DNA of 64,000 nt from assembly GCA_015680685.1 (NCBI GenBank), contig MNCI01027447.1, forward strand, positions 580,643-644,642. Direction: 5' to 3'. The first letter of the stretch is position 1. Every line of letters begins with the position of its first letter. Position numbers and translations under genes: made by a program. Below are positions 22,441 to 33,789 of the stretch, piece by piece. This DNA comes from Gnetum montanum. Its lineage: Eukaryota; Streptophyta; Gnetopsida; Gnetales; Gnetaceae. The notes below the pieces were generated by a model. It saw nothing but the letters and a program-made list of their open reading frames with translations. It ran no database searches and was not told the DNA's origin.

Positions 22441-24060
22441 AAGATCATCTACTTATGGGAAATGATTTTTTTTAATGAAAAAAAAGGAAAAAAAAAGAAA
22501 AGAAAAGAAATAAAATAGAATAAATTTTTTTAAAAAATTAGTTAAAGAAGAAGAGGCAATGGGAAGAGCAATGCTATTTCAAGATCTTTAGTCCATTAAA
22601 ATTGATATTTCTACCATTCCAGACTAATTATGTAGTTTCTCAAACAAGAGCAAGATGAAGGATTAATCTAATTTCTATGAAAACCTTGTGTAAAGTCAAT
22701 TGGACATGCTCATCTTATGTTTTGCTTGTTTCCTAAACCACTTGACTCTCAAATGTAAAGGTCCAAGATAATATCTTGTGTCATCCCTACCCATGGCTAG
22801 GAAGACTAAAAGTATCTCTCTTAGAGTGCTCAAGTAATATCAAGTGCTAGTTTCATTAAAATCATAATCAAATTGTTTCTAGGGGTCAAGGTTACAACTC
22901 TTGATTTAAACCATGATTATACCTATCATGAGGATCTCTTCATCATGGTCATGATAATGTAATCATCATTAGAATTGATATCAATTAGTGCATCCAGAAG
23001 GATTGATGAGAGGTTTTTGGTAAAGGAAAATTTAGGAAATCTACCATACATACATACACGAATGGAGAAAAACTAAATGAGAATGTAACTTCTAGATGAT
23101 TTAGGACATGTTGCCTTGGTTTAGTCTCACCAATGATTAGATCACAAAATAATCAAAAGTAGATAATATTGGTAGTGGTAGATATGATCTTGTACATGAA
23201 AAGAAGACTTGGAGGTCTATCCCTATAGTGTGGATGAGTAGTAGTGAAGGGATGTATAAATAGATCATTCACGGTGTGTAGGAAATGTTCATGTGCTCCC
23301 CTGAGCTAATTGAATGATTGGTTGGGAATCTAGTGATGTTGCACTCTCATCTTCTCTCTTTTGTTCATCAATTTATTCTTCATATTTATTTTGTCATTTT
23401 AGTGCATTATTATGAATGACAAGAATTTGATCAATGAAATTGAAGGATAAGATTTGACCATAAAAAAATAGACTCATGTTGAATGCTAATGTCTCATCAA
23501 TTGTTGGGAATCCATGGGTGTCCCATCAATAGATTAAACAACGGTAAGAAATGTAGGTAGCTACTATGGGGAGGATCCACTTGTGAATCCTTGGTGACTT
23601 GACAATGTAATGGAGTGAGCTCAATCTTATTTCCTAGAGACGATGGTGGTTGTATGTCATAAGGTAGTTGATTATTTTTTCACTTATGTGAGTGTTGACT
23701 CTATTAGCTTCTAGGTTTGATTAACATAAGTGCTTTCTACCTTACCTCGTTCATGTTGGTTTTTGACCTTTGGATATCCTAATCATCTTCCATTTAACTA
23801 ATCCTCATTTCCTACTTCTTGAATCATGGAAATGATGAAATTTGACTATACGTTCAAATCCCATGAGCTTGGAAGTCATCTAAGATAGTATTCAATGTTT
23901 TAATCTTCTTACTCTTTTTGTATCTTGTTTAGTTTACGTACTTGGCATTTAGATGAGTTTGATATCTTGTTTGGACTCCTAGAAGATCAAAAATGGTGAG
24001 AAAATACACAAAAGTGATAAATTTGGTAATTTGACCTTTTGGAGGAAAGGGATGATGAGG
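22441..24060. other. AT-rich sequence, nothing recognised
   Basis: Stops are dense in all frames. There is an A/G-rich tract at 22470-22530. No LTR pair, protein domain or RNA gene is supported. Confidence 0.5.
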
Positions 24061-24064
24061 AAGA

Positions 24065-24091
24065 GGGGGAGGGGGAGAGGGGGGAGGGGGG
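24065..24091 (+). other. G-rich tract, potential quadruplex
   Basis: Four G runs of 5, 5, 6 and 6 bases are separated by A, AGA and A. The tract sits about 50 bases before a TATA-like box. It may be an expanded polypurine tract of an old element. Confidence 0.6.
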
Positions 24092-24137
24092 TCTTAATAT
24101 CCTTATGTTAGTGCATCCCCCTATGGCAGCAAACTGC

Positions 24138-24145
24138 TATAAATA
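24138..24145 (+). promoter_or_regulatory. TATA-like box of an old LTR
   Basis: TATAAATA in the context ACTGCTATAAATAGAAGTGG. It lies about 500 bases before the start of the split retroelement ORF and may belong to that element's 5' LTR. Confidence 0.4.
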
Positions 24146-24639
24146 GAAGTGGAGTCCAAAGTCATTCTCACATATTTTCCTTTGCTTATTCTATAGTTTT
24201 CTTACTTTTGGCACTTCAATAAGTCAAACTCTATCATATTTTGTTGTATGTTAGATTCTTGGGATTGTATATCACTTTTTTGCTTCTTGTACATTGTTTT
24301 TATGGTTTAAGCTTGGTGTCTTATCACTTAGTTATGAGGAAGAGACATTGATTTTGATATTTACTTAATGATCTTGGTGGTTATTTGAAATATTTTTACC
24401 TAAATTTTCACTTAGCCATGCATGCCATAATTTCATGGTTGTGATGATGTTCTTCTTATGCTCTTAAGGATTATACTTATCATTATCCCAATATGCATTT
24501 TCTTTTTGTAATGGTAGTATAATGCCTAAGGAATTCACTTGATTTGAGCATCTTCCACAACTTATCATGTTAGGGTGATTGTGTTCCATATTTTTTAAAT
24601 CATAGAGGAAGGAGATTGAAAGATCTTAATCCTCATTCT

Positions 24640-25549
24640 ATGGTCTTGTGTGAGAACCATTGATTCCCGAGGAGAAGGAAGAATACTGATTACCAAATTT
24701 CAAAACCATTTTTGAAAGATCTCCATATAGCAAAAGAGGGAGACCATTACATTCTTAATCTTTGGATCAAGTGTATTCTTAGCAACAATCTATCGGACAA
24801 GTGCTAGAGGAGTTGACAGTTGATGACTTGCAAATAGGTAGCATGTAAAAGAATATAGGTGTAAATGACATGTAGTAGTGAGCTATCCATGAGGAGAAGA
24901 ACTATCACTAGTTCTTTGAGCTTAGTTCACCTAAGCTTAAATAATCATTACATTGCATAGGCTTCTATGATTACATCATCCAACCCCTCACCTCATACCA
25001 AGATGAGATAGAAGAATTCTATCTAAATCTTGTAGTTGATGGTACCATGTTCTTTGTGGATGAAATTCATATGCCAATTTTGACATGGATGATTGCTAGA
25101 GTCATAAGATTTCCTAATAAGCCAGAAACTAATTAGTGGTCATAGACTTAGAAACCTAAGTTCAACTTGAGAACAAAGATCCTTCAAGAGATCTTTAACA
25201 TAATGGATATAAAGATGTCAAAGCTTCTCTTGGTTTAGAATGTGATGTACAAAATCATCACCCATAACTTCATTTCCACCAAAACATCATTAGGTATCTC
25301 TGCTTGGGGGGAGGAGCTAAATTATAGCAATGATGAGGGAGAGGTGTATCATTAACATCTCATACTTTCTTTTCAAATTCCTAACTTAGAAGATAGAAGA
25401 TGTGGATAAGGATTAAAGGAAGGTGTATGCCTTTCTAGGTTTTATTTAAAAACTCTTTGAATTGGTAAACATACTAAATCACATTAGAAAGCATCCCACT
25501 ATTGTAGGGATGGTAGACTAGGATAACGATATGTTGGTGACTCTTAGAT
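24640..25549 (+). pseudogene. Old retroelement ORF, piece 1 (plant-transposon-protein-like)
   Basis: From about 24965 one frame reads FYDYIIQPLTSYQDEIEEFY followed by MFFVDEIHMPI and WMIARVIRFPNK. This is the general pattern of the 'putative plant transposon protein' domain seen next to gypsy-like elements (an attack on the family by eye; Pfam PF20167 is my best guess). The frame carries several stops at Gln/Trp-type positions. It stops at TAGAT, where element B is inserted, and continues at 42292. The start near 24640 is uncertain. Confidence 0.5.
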
Positions 25550-26371
25550 TGATAAATCACCATTTGTGTTAGCTACGACATCGAGGACTAGATCTGACAT
25601 TGGATATTTGACATCGGGGTATATTCCCCAAGCCTATAAATACCGCACTTGGGCTTTCATTTTGGGAAATTTTTTGATCATTCTTAATCAGAGTGGCAAA
25701 GCTCTTGCAGTTTATTTTCCTTAGAGTTAGAATATTTTCTGAGTGTTCTCAGAAGGAGTCTTAAGTGTGTCTAGTTCTTTGTTCGAGCAGTGATGTACTT
25801 GAATGCATTAGTGTGATGGGAATAAAATGAACTCTTTTGACAATCATTGCAACACTGAGAATAGCTTAATATTTTCTTTAATGTGTTCTACTTTCTTGTT
25901 CTTTACTTTAATGCATCTGATTAAGCAATTGAGTTCCAGCAATTAATGAACATGACCACGACCACTTCAAGCATTCATATAGTACTTAGTAACCTAGCAA
26001 CACTTAACGTTTAGTAGCCCAATAGTGCTATATGTGTTCAAGATGTGTTTAGGAAAGTGGGGCAGTTACTTCTATTAGGGTAACTAGGTAATAGACATTA
26101 GTTTCAATCTACTCTACCATTTATTCTTGCTATAGGTAATTACATCCATAAAACATAAAATGATAAAAATTCATATACCTCAATTACACTTAAGCCATAC
26201 ACTGAAGCCTTACAACTGTAGTTGGGAAGACAACGAACATTCTCAACATTGTTTCACTTCCTAAAGGAACTAGTGTATGAGATAACTATAGGTCCACAGA
26301 ATTCAACCAAATCACATGTAATGCCTTAGTGATTCGTATGGTTGGGTGTAGGGGTACCTCGTTGTTCATCA
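25550..26371 (+). repeat. 5' LTR of element B
   Basis: It begins TGATAAATCACC and ends GTTCATCA, 822 bp. U3 carries GACATCGG/GACATTGG-type sites in place of the GATATC sites of A, C, D and E. AATAAAATG follows the TATA box by about 190 bases. Confidence 0.88.
25635..25642 (+). promoter_or_regulatory. TATA box, element B 5' LTR
   Basis: TATAAATA in the context CAAGCCTATAAATACCG; the 3' LTR has it at 41568-41575. Confidence 0.75.
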
Positions 26372-26372
26372 T

Positions 26373-26390
26373 TAGTGCCATTACTAGGGA
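26373..26390 (+). promoter_or_regulatory. Primer binding site (degraded tRNA-Asp type), element B
   Basis: TAGTGCCATTACTAGGGA, one base after the LTR end. It has 12 of 18 matches to the tRNA-Asp complement, and all six differences are G-to-A or C-to-T. Confidence 0.8.
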
Positions 26391-26530
26391 CCTTTTGTTG
26401 TTTTGTGTGCTATCTAGGATCTAGTGAAAGTGTTTAAATCGTTGGAACAAACCTAAGAGTCATATCTTATGTTACAATTACTACATCAAATTCTCATAGC
26501 ACACTATGATTTGTTTTTTGCTAATCGACA

Positions 26531-28960
26531 ATGCCTTCTTCTCACAGGAGCGCTTCTTCACCCAAGCCTAATAACGCTTGTCCGTCAAAGCCTCAAAAAT
26601 ATCAAATTACATATATTGATCCTGATGAGTATGTGCTAAACTTCACCTTCATCTTACACCAGGATGAATAGCTACAGTGGCATGACATGGAGGGCAACAT
26701 TGTGTTGCTACCTATTGGTGCTACTCCTACAATGCACTATCAAATGCTTATACAATGTGATCTTCAAGACCACGATGGGGAATATATCGCAGAAGATGTC
26801 GATGCCAAGAATTATCATCCCATTGAAGCACAACATGTGCGAGATTGGTAGCTAGAGTAGTGCTATGAACTTTTTAAGGGAAAAGGACTTAACAATTCTC
26901 CATTCTTGTTGTACCAACAAGCTAGTGGAGAATCATTTTCTAGGGATCTTCCACTCAACGACGATCCCCTCTTTAACTTTGATGATGAAGGTCAAAACTA
27001 GAATCTCCACTCCATAGTTCACAATACTAATTCTGGTAACAAGGGATCCAATGACAAAGCAAGATCTAGAGGGGTAAGTCAAGACAGGGATGCAGGTAAG
27101 AAGCAAGACCATGATCATGGTCACGATCATCGAAGAGGTATTAGTAGGCACCATGATGATGTTGGTTCTTCTTCCTCTTCCCCTTTTTCATCATCTTCTT
27201 CTCCTAGCTCTAACCATGATCATAGAAGATGAGACCATGATGGAGGTAATTGAAATGAATGAAATGACTAATGGAACCATCAAGATAGGCAAGATCAAGG
27301 ACAAACATTTAAGAGAAGCACATCACCATGAAAAAAGGGGTAGTATAGGGCATTGTAGGCATGATGATCAAGGTCTTAATTAGCCTTTTATGTGCTACCT
27401 AAAGTTTGCTTAACATCATAGAGACAATTAGAATTCCAATAAGGCATGTGAAAGATAGTTGGATCAAACGATTAGACATGAACAATATTCTTCAATTTGA
27501 AGGAGGATACAACTCTAATCTATAGAATCATATTTAATCTTTTCAAGATACATGTGCCTTACAAACCATAGAGAACAAATGACAAAAATTAAAGTTGTTT
27601 CCTAGGACACTCATCAAAGAAGCAAAGAACTAGTACCAGTCCTTAGAACTAGAATCTATCATATGATGGAGTAGCATGCTTGAAATGTTCAATGATAAGT
27701 ATCAAACATACTCCTAGGTGTCCAACTTAAGGAAGCAAATTTAAGGGTGAAAACAAGGAGCACATGAACCCTTGGATGCCACCATTGGCTAATACTATGC
27801 CTTTATGCACAAATGCCCTAGCCATGGTTATTCTCCATTAGCCCAACTCCACCACATTGTAGACTGGCTTCGTAATGAAACAAGAAAAACCCTTGGTGTC
27901 TATTCCCAATGGTGATTGTCAAAACTAACAACCCATCAAGTACAAAGGTTAATAAAGTAGGTCACCAAAAAGAAGGGCGAACTAAGAAAAAGAGAAAGTG
28001 CAGAGGAGTACAACTACGATCCTTCCATCCACAAGCAGGAGAACTGATTCTATGATCGTGAGGATGAATCCATATTTAATGAGGGGATGCATAAAAAAGC
28101 CTTACCAGTTCAAAAATTCCAATCTAAACTTATGGCCAAGGTTGATAAGTTAAGAGACTCCATGGATAGTAAATTTCAAGCTATCCTCAAAATTACTGAA
28201 GAGTCCCAAGAATAAGATAGTGATCCTAAGCATAGGAGGCACAAAGAAGTTGAATGCGCATATTACAAAGGTAAGGGAAAAATTACTACAATAGAAGAGG
28301 TTGTGGACAGTGAATCAGATGATGATCATGGATGTGATCTCTACCAATATGAACATCCTTAGGGGTTGTGTCACATCTTTAATAGTTTGGGGTGTCTGCC
28401 TTACATCCATGACTTACACAAAGGTAAACATCCAATAGGTTACCTTATCCTCAAGGTAATATTAGGTAGTTACACTAGTAACAATCGTATTATCCATACA
28501 AAGCTCCATTGCAATTGTACAAACAATACCAACAATGATAGCAACCACAATCATGGACACTTGCACCACCAAGGCAACAATACCCTTACCAGCAACCTAA
28601 TCCATATGGTGACCATGTTTAGCAACCCATGTCTCGATGTGACTCTTCTAATCATGTTTCTTAGTTACAGCCTTACTACCACCCTTCTAACTATTATCAA
28701 ACTCTATCTTTGCATGAAAGAAGGAATGTTATCTCCTATCCTTATCCTTCTCCTATCCCTACACACACTCCTCCTCTAGTTGCATAGCTACCACCTACTC
28801 CTCCTATGCAAGGTGAACTGTTCACTCAACTGCAATAATGCAATGCTACGAGGGCTATTAATTTGCAACCCAATCATCAATTAGAGGGGTTGAATGTCTG
28901 ATCAAAGAAAAGGCCTTTCTTTCAACCTCATACTCCACCTAAGCCTTCACCTACACCCAT
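26531..28960 (+). pseudogene. gag: Element B gag
   Basis: The ATG at 26531 starts a frame (PSSHRSASS...) that stays largely open for about 110 codons, with one stop, and continues through a His/Asp/Ser-rich stretch (27060-27230). The capsid-like core is then degraded by stops (FNLKEDTTLI, the counterpart of FEGGYNTDP). Around 28340 the YQYEHP motif marks the Cys/His region, and a Pro-rich tail leads to the protease. Frames change at least once between the N-terminal part and 28366. The family role is virus-particle formation; this copy cannot make it. Confidence 0.75.
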
Positions 28961-29027
28961 GGTTGATAACCCTACTTCTACCTCTTCCTCCATGTCAGAT
29001 TCCTTTGGGCCTCCTTCAAACTAAACT

Positions 29028-29935
29028 TTGTTAAGAATCCATACCATAATGCTAACTCACATTGTGTCTGATTGGATTTATGCAAGACAGCTTTCCAAGA
29101 AGTTAGCTGATCCTAGAAGTCCTCTAATTTATTTGTGGATTGCTGGAAATGAATTGTGCAAGGCTCTTATTGATTCAAGTTCTAGTGTTAATTTGATTTC
29201 TCATGAGATGTACACTACTTAGAACCTGCCTCCCCTTAAAAAGAGCAACATCATATTGGAATTGGCAATCCAGTCCATCACTATTCCATTGGGACTAGTA
29301 GAAGACATTGTGACCACTATTTGTGGGTGGTCTTATCCTACTAACTTCTTGGTAATCAAAGTGGAGAACTGCAAAGGGGACTTTCCAATCATCATGGGAA
29401 GAGCATGGCTAAGCACAATAGACATAAGAATGGACATTAGAGATATTTTCCTAGAAATATCTAAAGAAAATGCATTTGGAAAAATCAAGAAAAAGAGAGT
29501 TCCATGCATCATGTACAATGATAGTGAGTGCAATTATGTGTAGAAACTTTGGGCCATCAAGCAAGCATCCATCTCTGCATGCAAGTAGTGTGTGCCAGAA
29601 GTAGAAATTCAAAGGTATCTGTATGCAATAGCCACAAAATAGGAGCACACCCAGTGACTAACCACTGATTCAAAAAGCAACACACTATGCATGAAACTAG
29701 CTAAGAGCTTGACATGTGAATATGTCGCAAGCATGGATGAACTAGAGCAAGTTCATCACCAACTCTTTGATGATACAAATGATAATACCTATTAGAGAGA
29801 GTTGAAAATTCTTGATAACTTCAAGCAATAGCCCCTTGAACTGAAAATGCTACCAGTTAGAATGAAATATGATTTTTGAAAAATAAGAAGCTAGTTATAA
29901 TCAATGCAAGACCTTCTCTAGAATAGAAAGAGATG
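29028..29935 (+). pseudogene. pro: Element B aspartic protease and linker
   Basis: The retropepsin motif reads ALIDSSSSVNLIS near 29163-29200. The active-site Gly of DSG is Ser (AGT), so the enzyme would be inactive even without other damage. Downstream ELAIQSITIPLGLVEDIVTT and FPIIMGRAWLS (29383-29415) match A and C. 29256-29543 is open. The linker to RT has several stops. Confidence 0.85.
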
Positions 29936-30950
29936 TTGTTGAAAGTAGTTGAAAGATGGTTAACAGCTTTTACTTGGTCATATCCTGAACTCATAGGGAT
30001 TGATCCTAGGATATGTCAGCATTGCATTTACATTGAACTAGCCATGAAGCCAAAATGACAACCACAAAGGTAGTTGAATCCCAAATTGAAGCAACTCATC
30101 AAGGGGATAAATGAGCAACTCCTTAAGGCGAGGTTCATCTATCTCATTGTGGATAGCAAGCAGGTTAGCCCACTTGTACTTGTGCCAAAGAAAGATGGAA
30201 AATGGCAGGTCTACATCAATTTCAAGCTGCTAAATATGGAAACATTCAATGATCACTTTCTATTGCTATTTGTTGACCAAGTGCTCAACACAATATTAGG
30301 GCATTGCTACTACAACTTCCTAGATCGTTGTAGTGGCTATAACCAAATTCAAATTACACCAGAGGACCAAGCAAAGACAATGTTCACAAGTCCATGGGGG
30401 AATTTTTCATATTGTAAGATGTCGTTTGGTCTATTTAATGCCCCTACCACATTTCAACGCTTGGTCCTGAACATCTTTCAATAGTAGATTGGTAGTGGTG
30501 TAGAAGTCTTCATGGATGACTTCTCCACCTATGGAGCTACCTTTGAGTAAGCCCCGGACTTCCTTGAACAAGTGCTAAAATAATGTGTTGAAACTAACTT
30601 GTGGCTTAATTGGTAGAAAAGTCACATCATGGTCTAAGATGGCATTGTACTAGGGCATAAAATATTACAAGAAGAAATCAAGGTAGACCTTGAAAAAATA
30701 AGGGTCATCCAAGGAATAACCTGCTAGCTAGAAATAGTTAAAGATGTTTAGTCATTCCTTGGACACCCTGGCTACTATCGGTGATTCAAAGAGAATTTTT
30801 GTAAGATTGCAAAACCATTGGTTGAACTAATAAAGAAAGATGCTCCTTTTGTCTAGACCTCGAAATGTGAAGAAGCGTTCGAACAACTGGAAGAAAGGCT
30901 TGTGGAAACCCTAATTCTACAAGCACTTGATTGGTCCAAACCATTTCACA
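29936..30950 (+). pseudogene. pol: Element B reverse transcriptase
   Basis: One frame shows the RT fingers and palm in order: VSPLVLVPKKDGKWQVYINF (about 30165-30225), FLDRCSGYNQI, MSFGLFNAPTTFQR (about 30420) and the catalytic FMDD at 30509-30520, followed by FSTYG. The thumb/connection part has SFLGHPGYYR near 30755. There is an open stretch at 30074-30484. The remaining damage is stop codons only; I see no frameshift. EVFMDDFS is the Athila-type RT motif. Confidence 0.9.
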
Positions 30951-31320
30951 TCATGACAGATGCATCAAAGTATGCTATGGAAGCTATGCTGACATAGTTA
31001 GATGATAAGAAATGTCCATACTACATCCACTGCACTAGCCAACGCATTGTGGGTGCACAATTGAACTACACCACCACAAAAAATGAATTGGTGGTATTGG
31101 TGTTTGCTCTAGATAAGTTCAGGCATTATGTGCTTGGATATAAGGTGTTTGTGCACACATGCCACAGTGCCATTCGCTTCCTAATGAATAAGCCAACGAT
31201 GAGCCCTCATGTCATTTGGTGGCTGGTGATCTTGCAAGAATTTAATCTTACAATGGTAGATCGAAAGGGCACTGAGAATGTGGTCATTGATTACTTGTTT
31301 TGATTACAATGGGATGAAAA
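30951..31320 (+). pseudogene. pol: Element B RNase H
   Basis: The domain starts at FHIMTDASKYAM (first catalytic Asp present) and runs through LNYTTTKNELVVLVFALDKF (31061-31120) to RKGTENVVIDYL near 31262-31300, where the family has NVVADHLSRL. 31049-31303 is open. It is in the same frame as RT and integrase. Confidence 0.88.
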
Positions 31321-31479
31321 AGAGTAAGAAAGGCTATTATTTGATATGTTTCTTGATGAACTCCTCTTTGTTAGGGCAATAACTGAACAAATGCCAAATG
31401 AGCCAAAATGATATGATAACATTCTCACCTATCTTCTCACTCAGGAGATGCCACAAGGGTTGGACCACCAGAGAAAATA

Positions 31480-32600
31480 ATAGTTACTTCACCAAATAAA
31501 GCACTTCATGGAAATCAACAAATACCTCTATAAGGTGTGTGTCAATGGCCTAGTTCATTGGTGTGTCCCTGATGCTAATGAACTACACATTATCCAAGAT
31601 GCTCATGAAGGTCCTTGTGGAGGACACTATGCTGGGAGATGCATGATCATTAAGATCCTGATGGCAGGGTACTATTGGCCAACACTCTTCAGGGATGCTC
31701 ACCATCTCATCTGCTCTTGTGAACGATGCCAATGGGATGATGGAACAACTACTCGAATAGAGGGACCTCAACAATGGATTCAACCATTAGAACTATTTGA
31801 TATTTGGGGCATTGATTTCATGGGTCCCATCATGCCCATGTCAAATGGCAAGGTGTACATCATAGTCACTATTGACTAGTATACAAAATGGGTAAAAGTA
31901 GTAGTTGTCATCAATTGTACATCTTCTACTGCTGCTTGGTTTGTACAACAAAATGTTGTAAATAGGTTTGGTGTGCCATGTGCATTAATTTCTAATAATG
32001 GAACTCATTTTACAAGCACTACTTTTTGGAAGCTCATGTAATGCTTAGGGGTTGAACACAAACTCACAACACCTTACCATCCCCAAGCTAATGGTCAAGC
32101 TGAGGTTACGAATAGGGAAATCATAAGGATATTAACAAGAACTATTAGCAAGTATAGAAAGGACTGGAGCACAAAACTCAATGATGCCCTTTGTGCCTAC
32201 CATTCAACTTGGAAACTTCCTATAGGCTATTCTCCCTATGAGCTTGTGTATGGTAAACTACCAACACTTCCTATTCAATCTGAACTCCGTACACTTTCAA
32301 TGACTTGTGACCTTAACCTTGACTTAAGTCTAGCCTAAAAAGAATAACTGATGAACCTCAACTTGCTAGAAGAAAATCGATTAGTGGCCTTATCATCTAA
32401 TGAGTTGCACAAGGCTTATAACAAAAAGCATCATGACCTAAAAATTAGAAAAGTTAATTTTCAACCAGGAGATAAGGTTCTCTACTAGAACCCCACACAT
32501 GTACCTCAATGAACTAAGTTCCAAACATTGTGGGAAAGACTCTATATCATTTATAAAACTTTTCTTTAGTGGTCATGATGATCTATAAACCTAAGAGCCT
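31480..32600 (+). pseudogene. pol: Element B integrase
   Basis: The zinc domain His-His-Cys-Cys is intact (HEGPCGGHYAG... SCERCQ, 31600-31735). The core has WGIDFMGP near 31805 with the first catalytic Asp. It then reads ISNNGTHFT near 31990, with Asn instead of the second Asp, and QAEVTNREI near 32096, with the Glu kept. The C-terminal part continues in frame (WSTKLNDALCAYHSTWKLPI, about 32170-32220) to a chromodomain-less end. 31508-31879 is open; later stops sit at Trp and Gln codons. Confidence 0.9.
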
Positions 32601-32918
32601 AAATAATAAATAGCTAGTTAACATCCAACAAATTAAGCCTTTCCAGGAGCATATGCTAGCTAACACAACAAGCACCTTATCTAATGGAGAACCACACTCC
32701 ATATTTCAAATCTCCTCCTTTCAACTTAGTTATGGAGGAAATGATCATCCATGCTAACCATTCAAGAAGCTCCTCAGATTTTCAACTTTTTTATTTTACA
32801 CATTTCTCATTTTACAATTTTTTTTACATCTTTTTTCTTTTATGTTATTAATCGTTTCTAATTTTTTGTTCTACACCATCGTTAGTACATTTGATATTTC
32901 TTGAATAATTTACACTTT
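32601..32918 (+). other. Element B 3' non-coding region, left piece
   Basis: The end-of-pol phrase (GGAGGAAATGATCATCCATGC) is followed by a T-rich stretch with TTTTACA phrases. It is cut at ACTTT by element C and resumes at 39588. Confidence 0.7.
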
Positions 32919-32927
32919 TGATGGGAT

Positions 32928-33040
32928 GCGATATCGCATGGGCTGCAATATCATGTCTATCGCGATATCGCATCCCACGCGATATCGCGTACGTGATATC
33001 GCGTCTTCCCCCACAATATTGCGTACACGATATCGCGGTC
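32928..33040. repeat. GATATCGC palindrome cluster in U3
   Basis: Seven GATATC/AATATC-type sites lie within 113 bases, several with the full CGCGATATCGCG form, ending about 13 bases before the TATA box. Confidence 0.8.
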
Positions 33041-33052
33041 TGTCACCAGTTC

Positions 33053-33060
33053 TATAAATA
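33053..33060 (+). promoter_or_regulatory. TATA box, element C 5' LTR
   Basis: TATAAATA in the context CAGTTCTATAAATAAGAGG, identical in the 3' LTR (38857-38864). Confidence 0.75.
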
Positions 33061-33789
33061 AGAGGCGGCTCTCCCTTGTTTCCCATCCTAGGCCTAGACC
33101 AGAGCAAAACTCTAGCAGTTTTACCTCTCCAGAGATATATTAATTTCCATGTGCCCGTAGTAGAAACTCTAAAGTGAACGGATCTTTATTCGAGCAATAT
33201 TGTACTTGAACACAAGTTGTGTATGGAAATAAAGACGAACATCTTCGATAAACCTTGTAGTGCATAGAATAGGTTAATTAAGAATTTATTTACTGTTATT
33301 TATTATTCTTCATTTAAATGCTTTATTAGTTGATTAATTCTTTCTCAATCCTTCTCTCCTAGTTAAGTGCCTCAGTACGACCACTTCGAGCATGTGCGTT
33401 ATGCTTGGTGATCCCAGCAACGACTAGCATTTGGTAACCAAGGTTGCATTGGTTCAAGGTGTGAATGGTAAGTGGGAATGGATGCTGACGCTAGGTTAGT
33501 TAAGGCTTAGTTAGTTAGTTAAAGTTAGTTAATTAGTCTCTTCACCCTTCACCTCACTAGCATAGAAGATAAAACATAAAAACTATAAAAATCACATACC
33601 TTGGACTTACTTAACCATACAACCATGACAACTACAAGTAAGTTTGGGAAGATAATGAATAATTAACCTTAAGTGTTCCATGAGGCGTGTAGGCACTTAG
33701 TCTGCGGAGTCTAAGGTAGGAGAGCCAACATACATTGTTGAAGAGCAAAGGGATCCCGCACGTCCTAGGTGAAATTGGAGATGGTGAAC

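Larger units (their letters stand above)
32919..33710 (+). repeat. 5' LTR of element C, 3'-truncated
   Basis: It begins TGATGGGATGCGATATCGC and has about seven GATATC-type palindromes before the TATA box, against about four in the 3' LTR. Similarity to the 3' LTR ends near 33710, about 70 bases short of the terminal TCA. Confidence 0.88.

Noticed and set aside
27090-27383. 97-codon Met/Leu/Ile-rich plus frame
   Set aside because: It is an alternative frame of the His/Asp-rich gag segment of element B.
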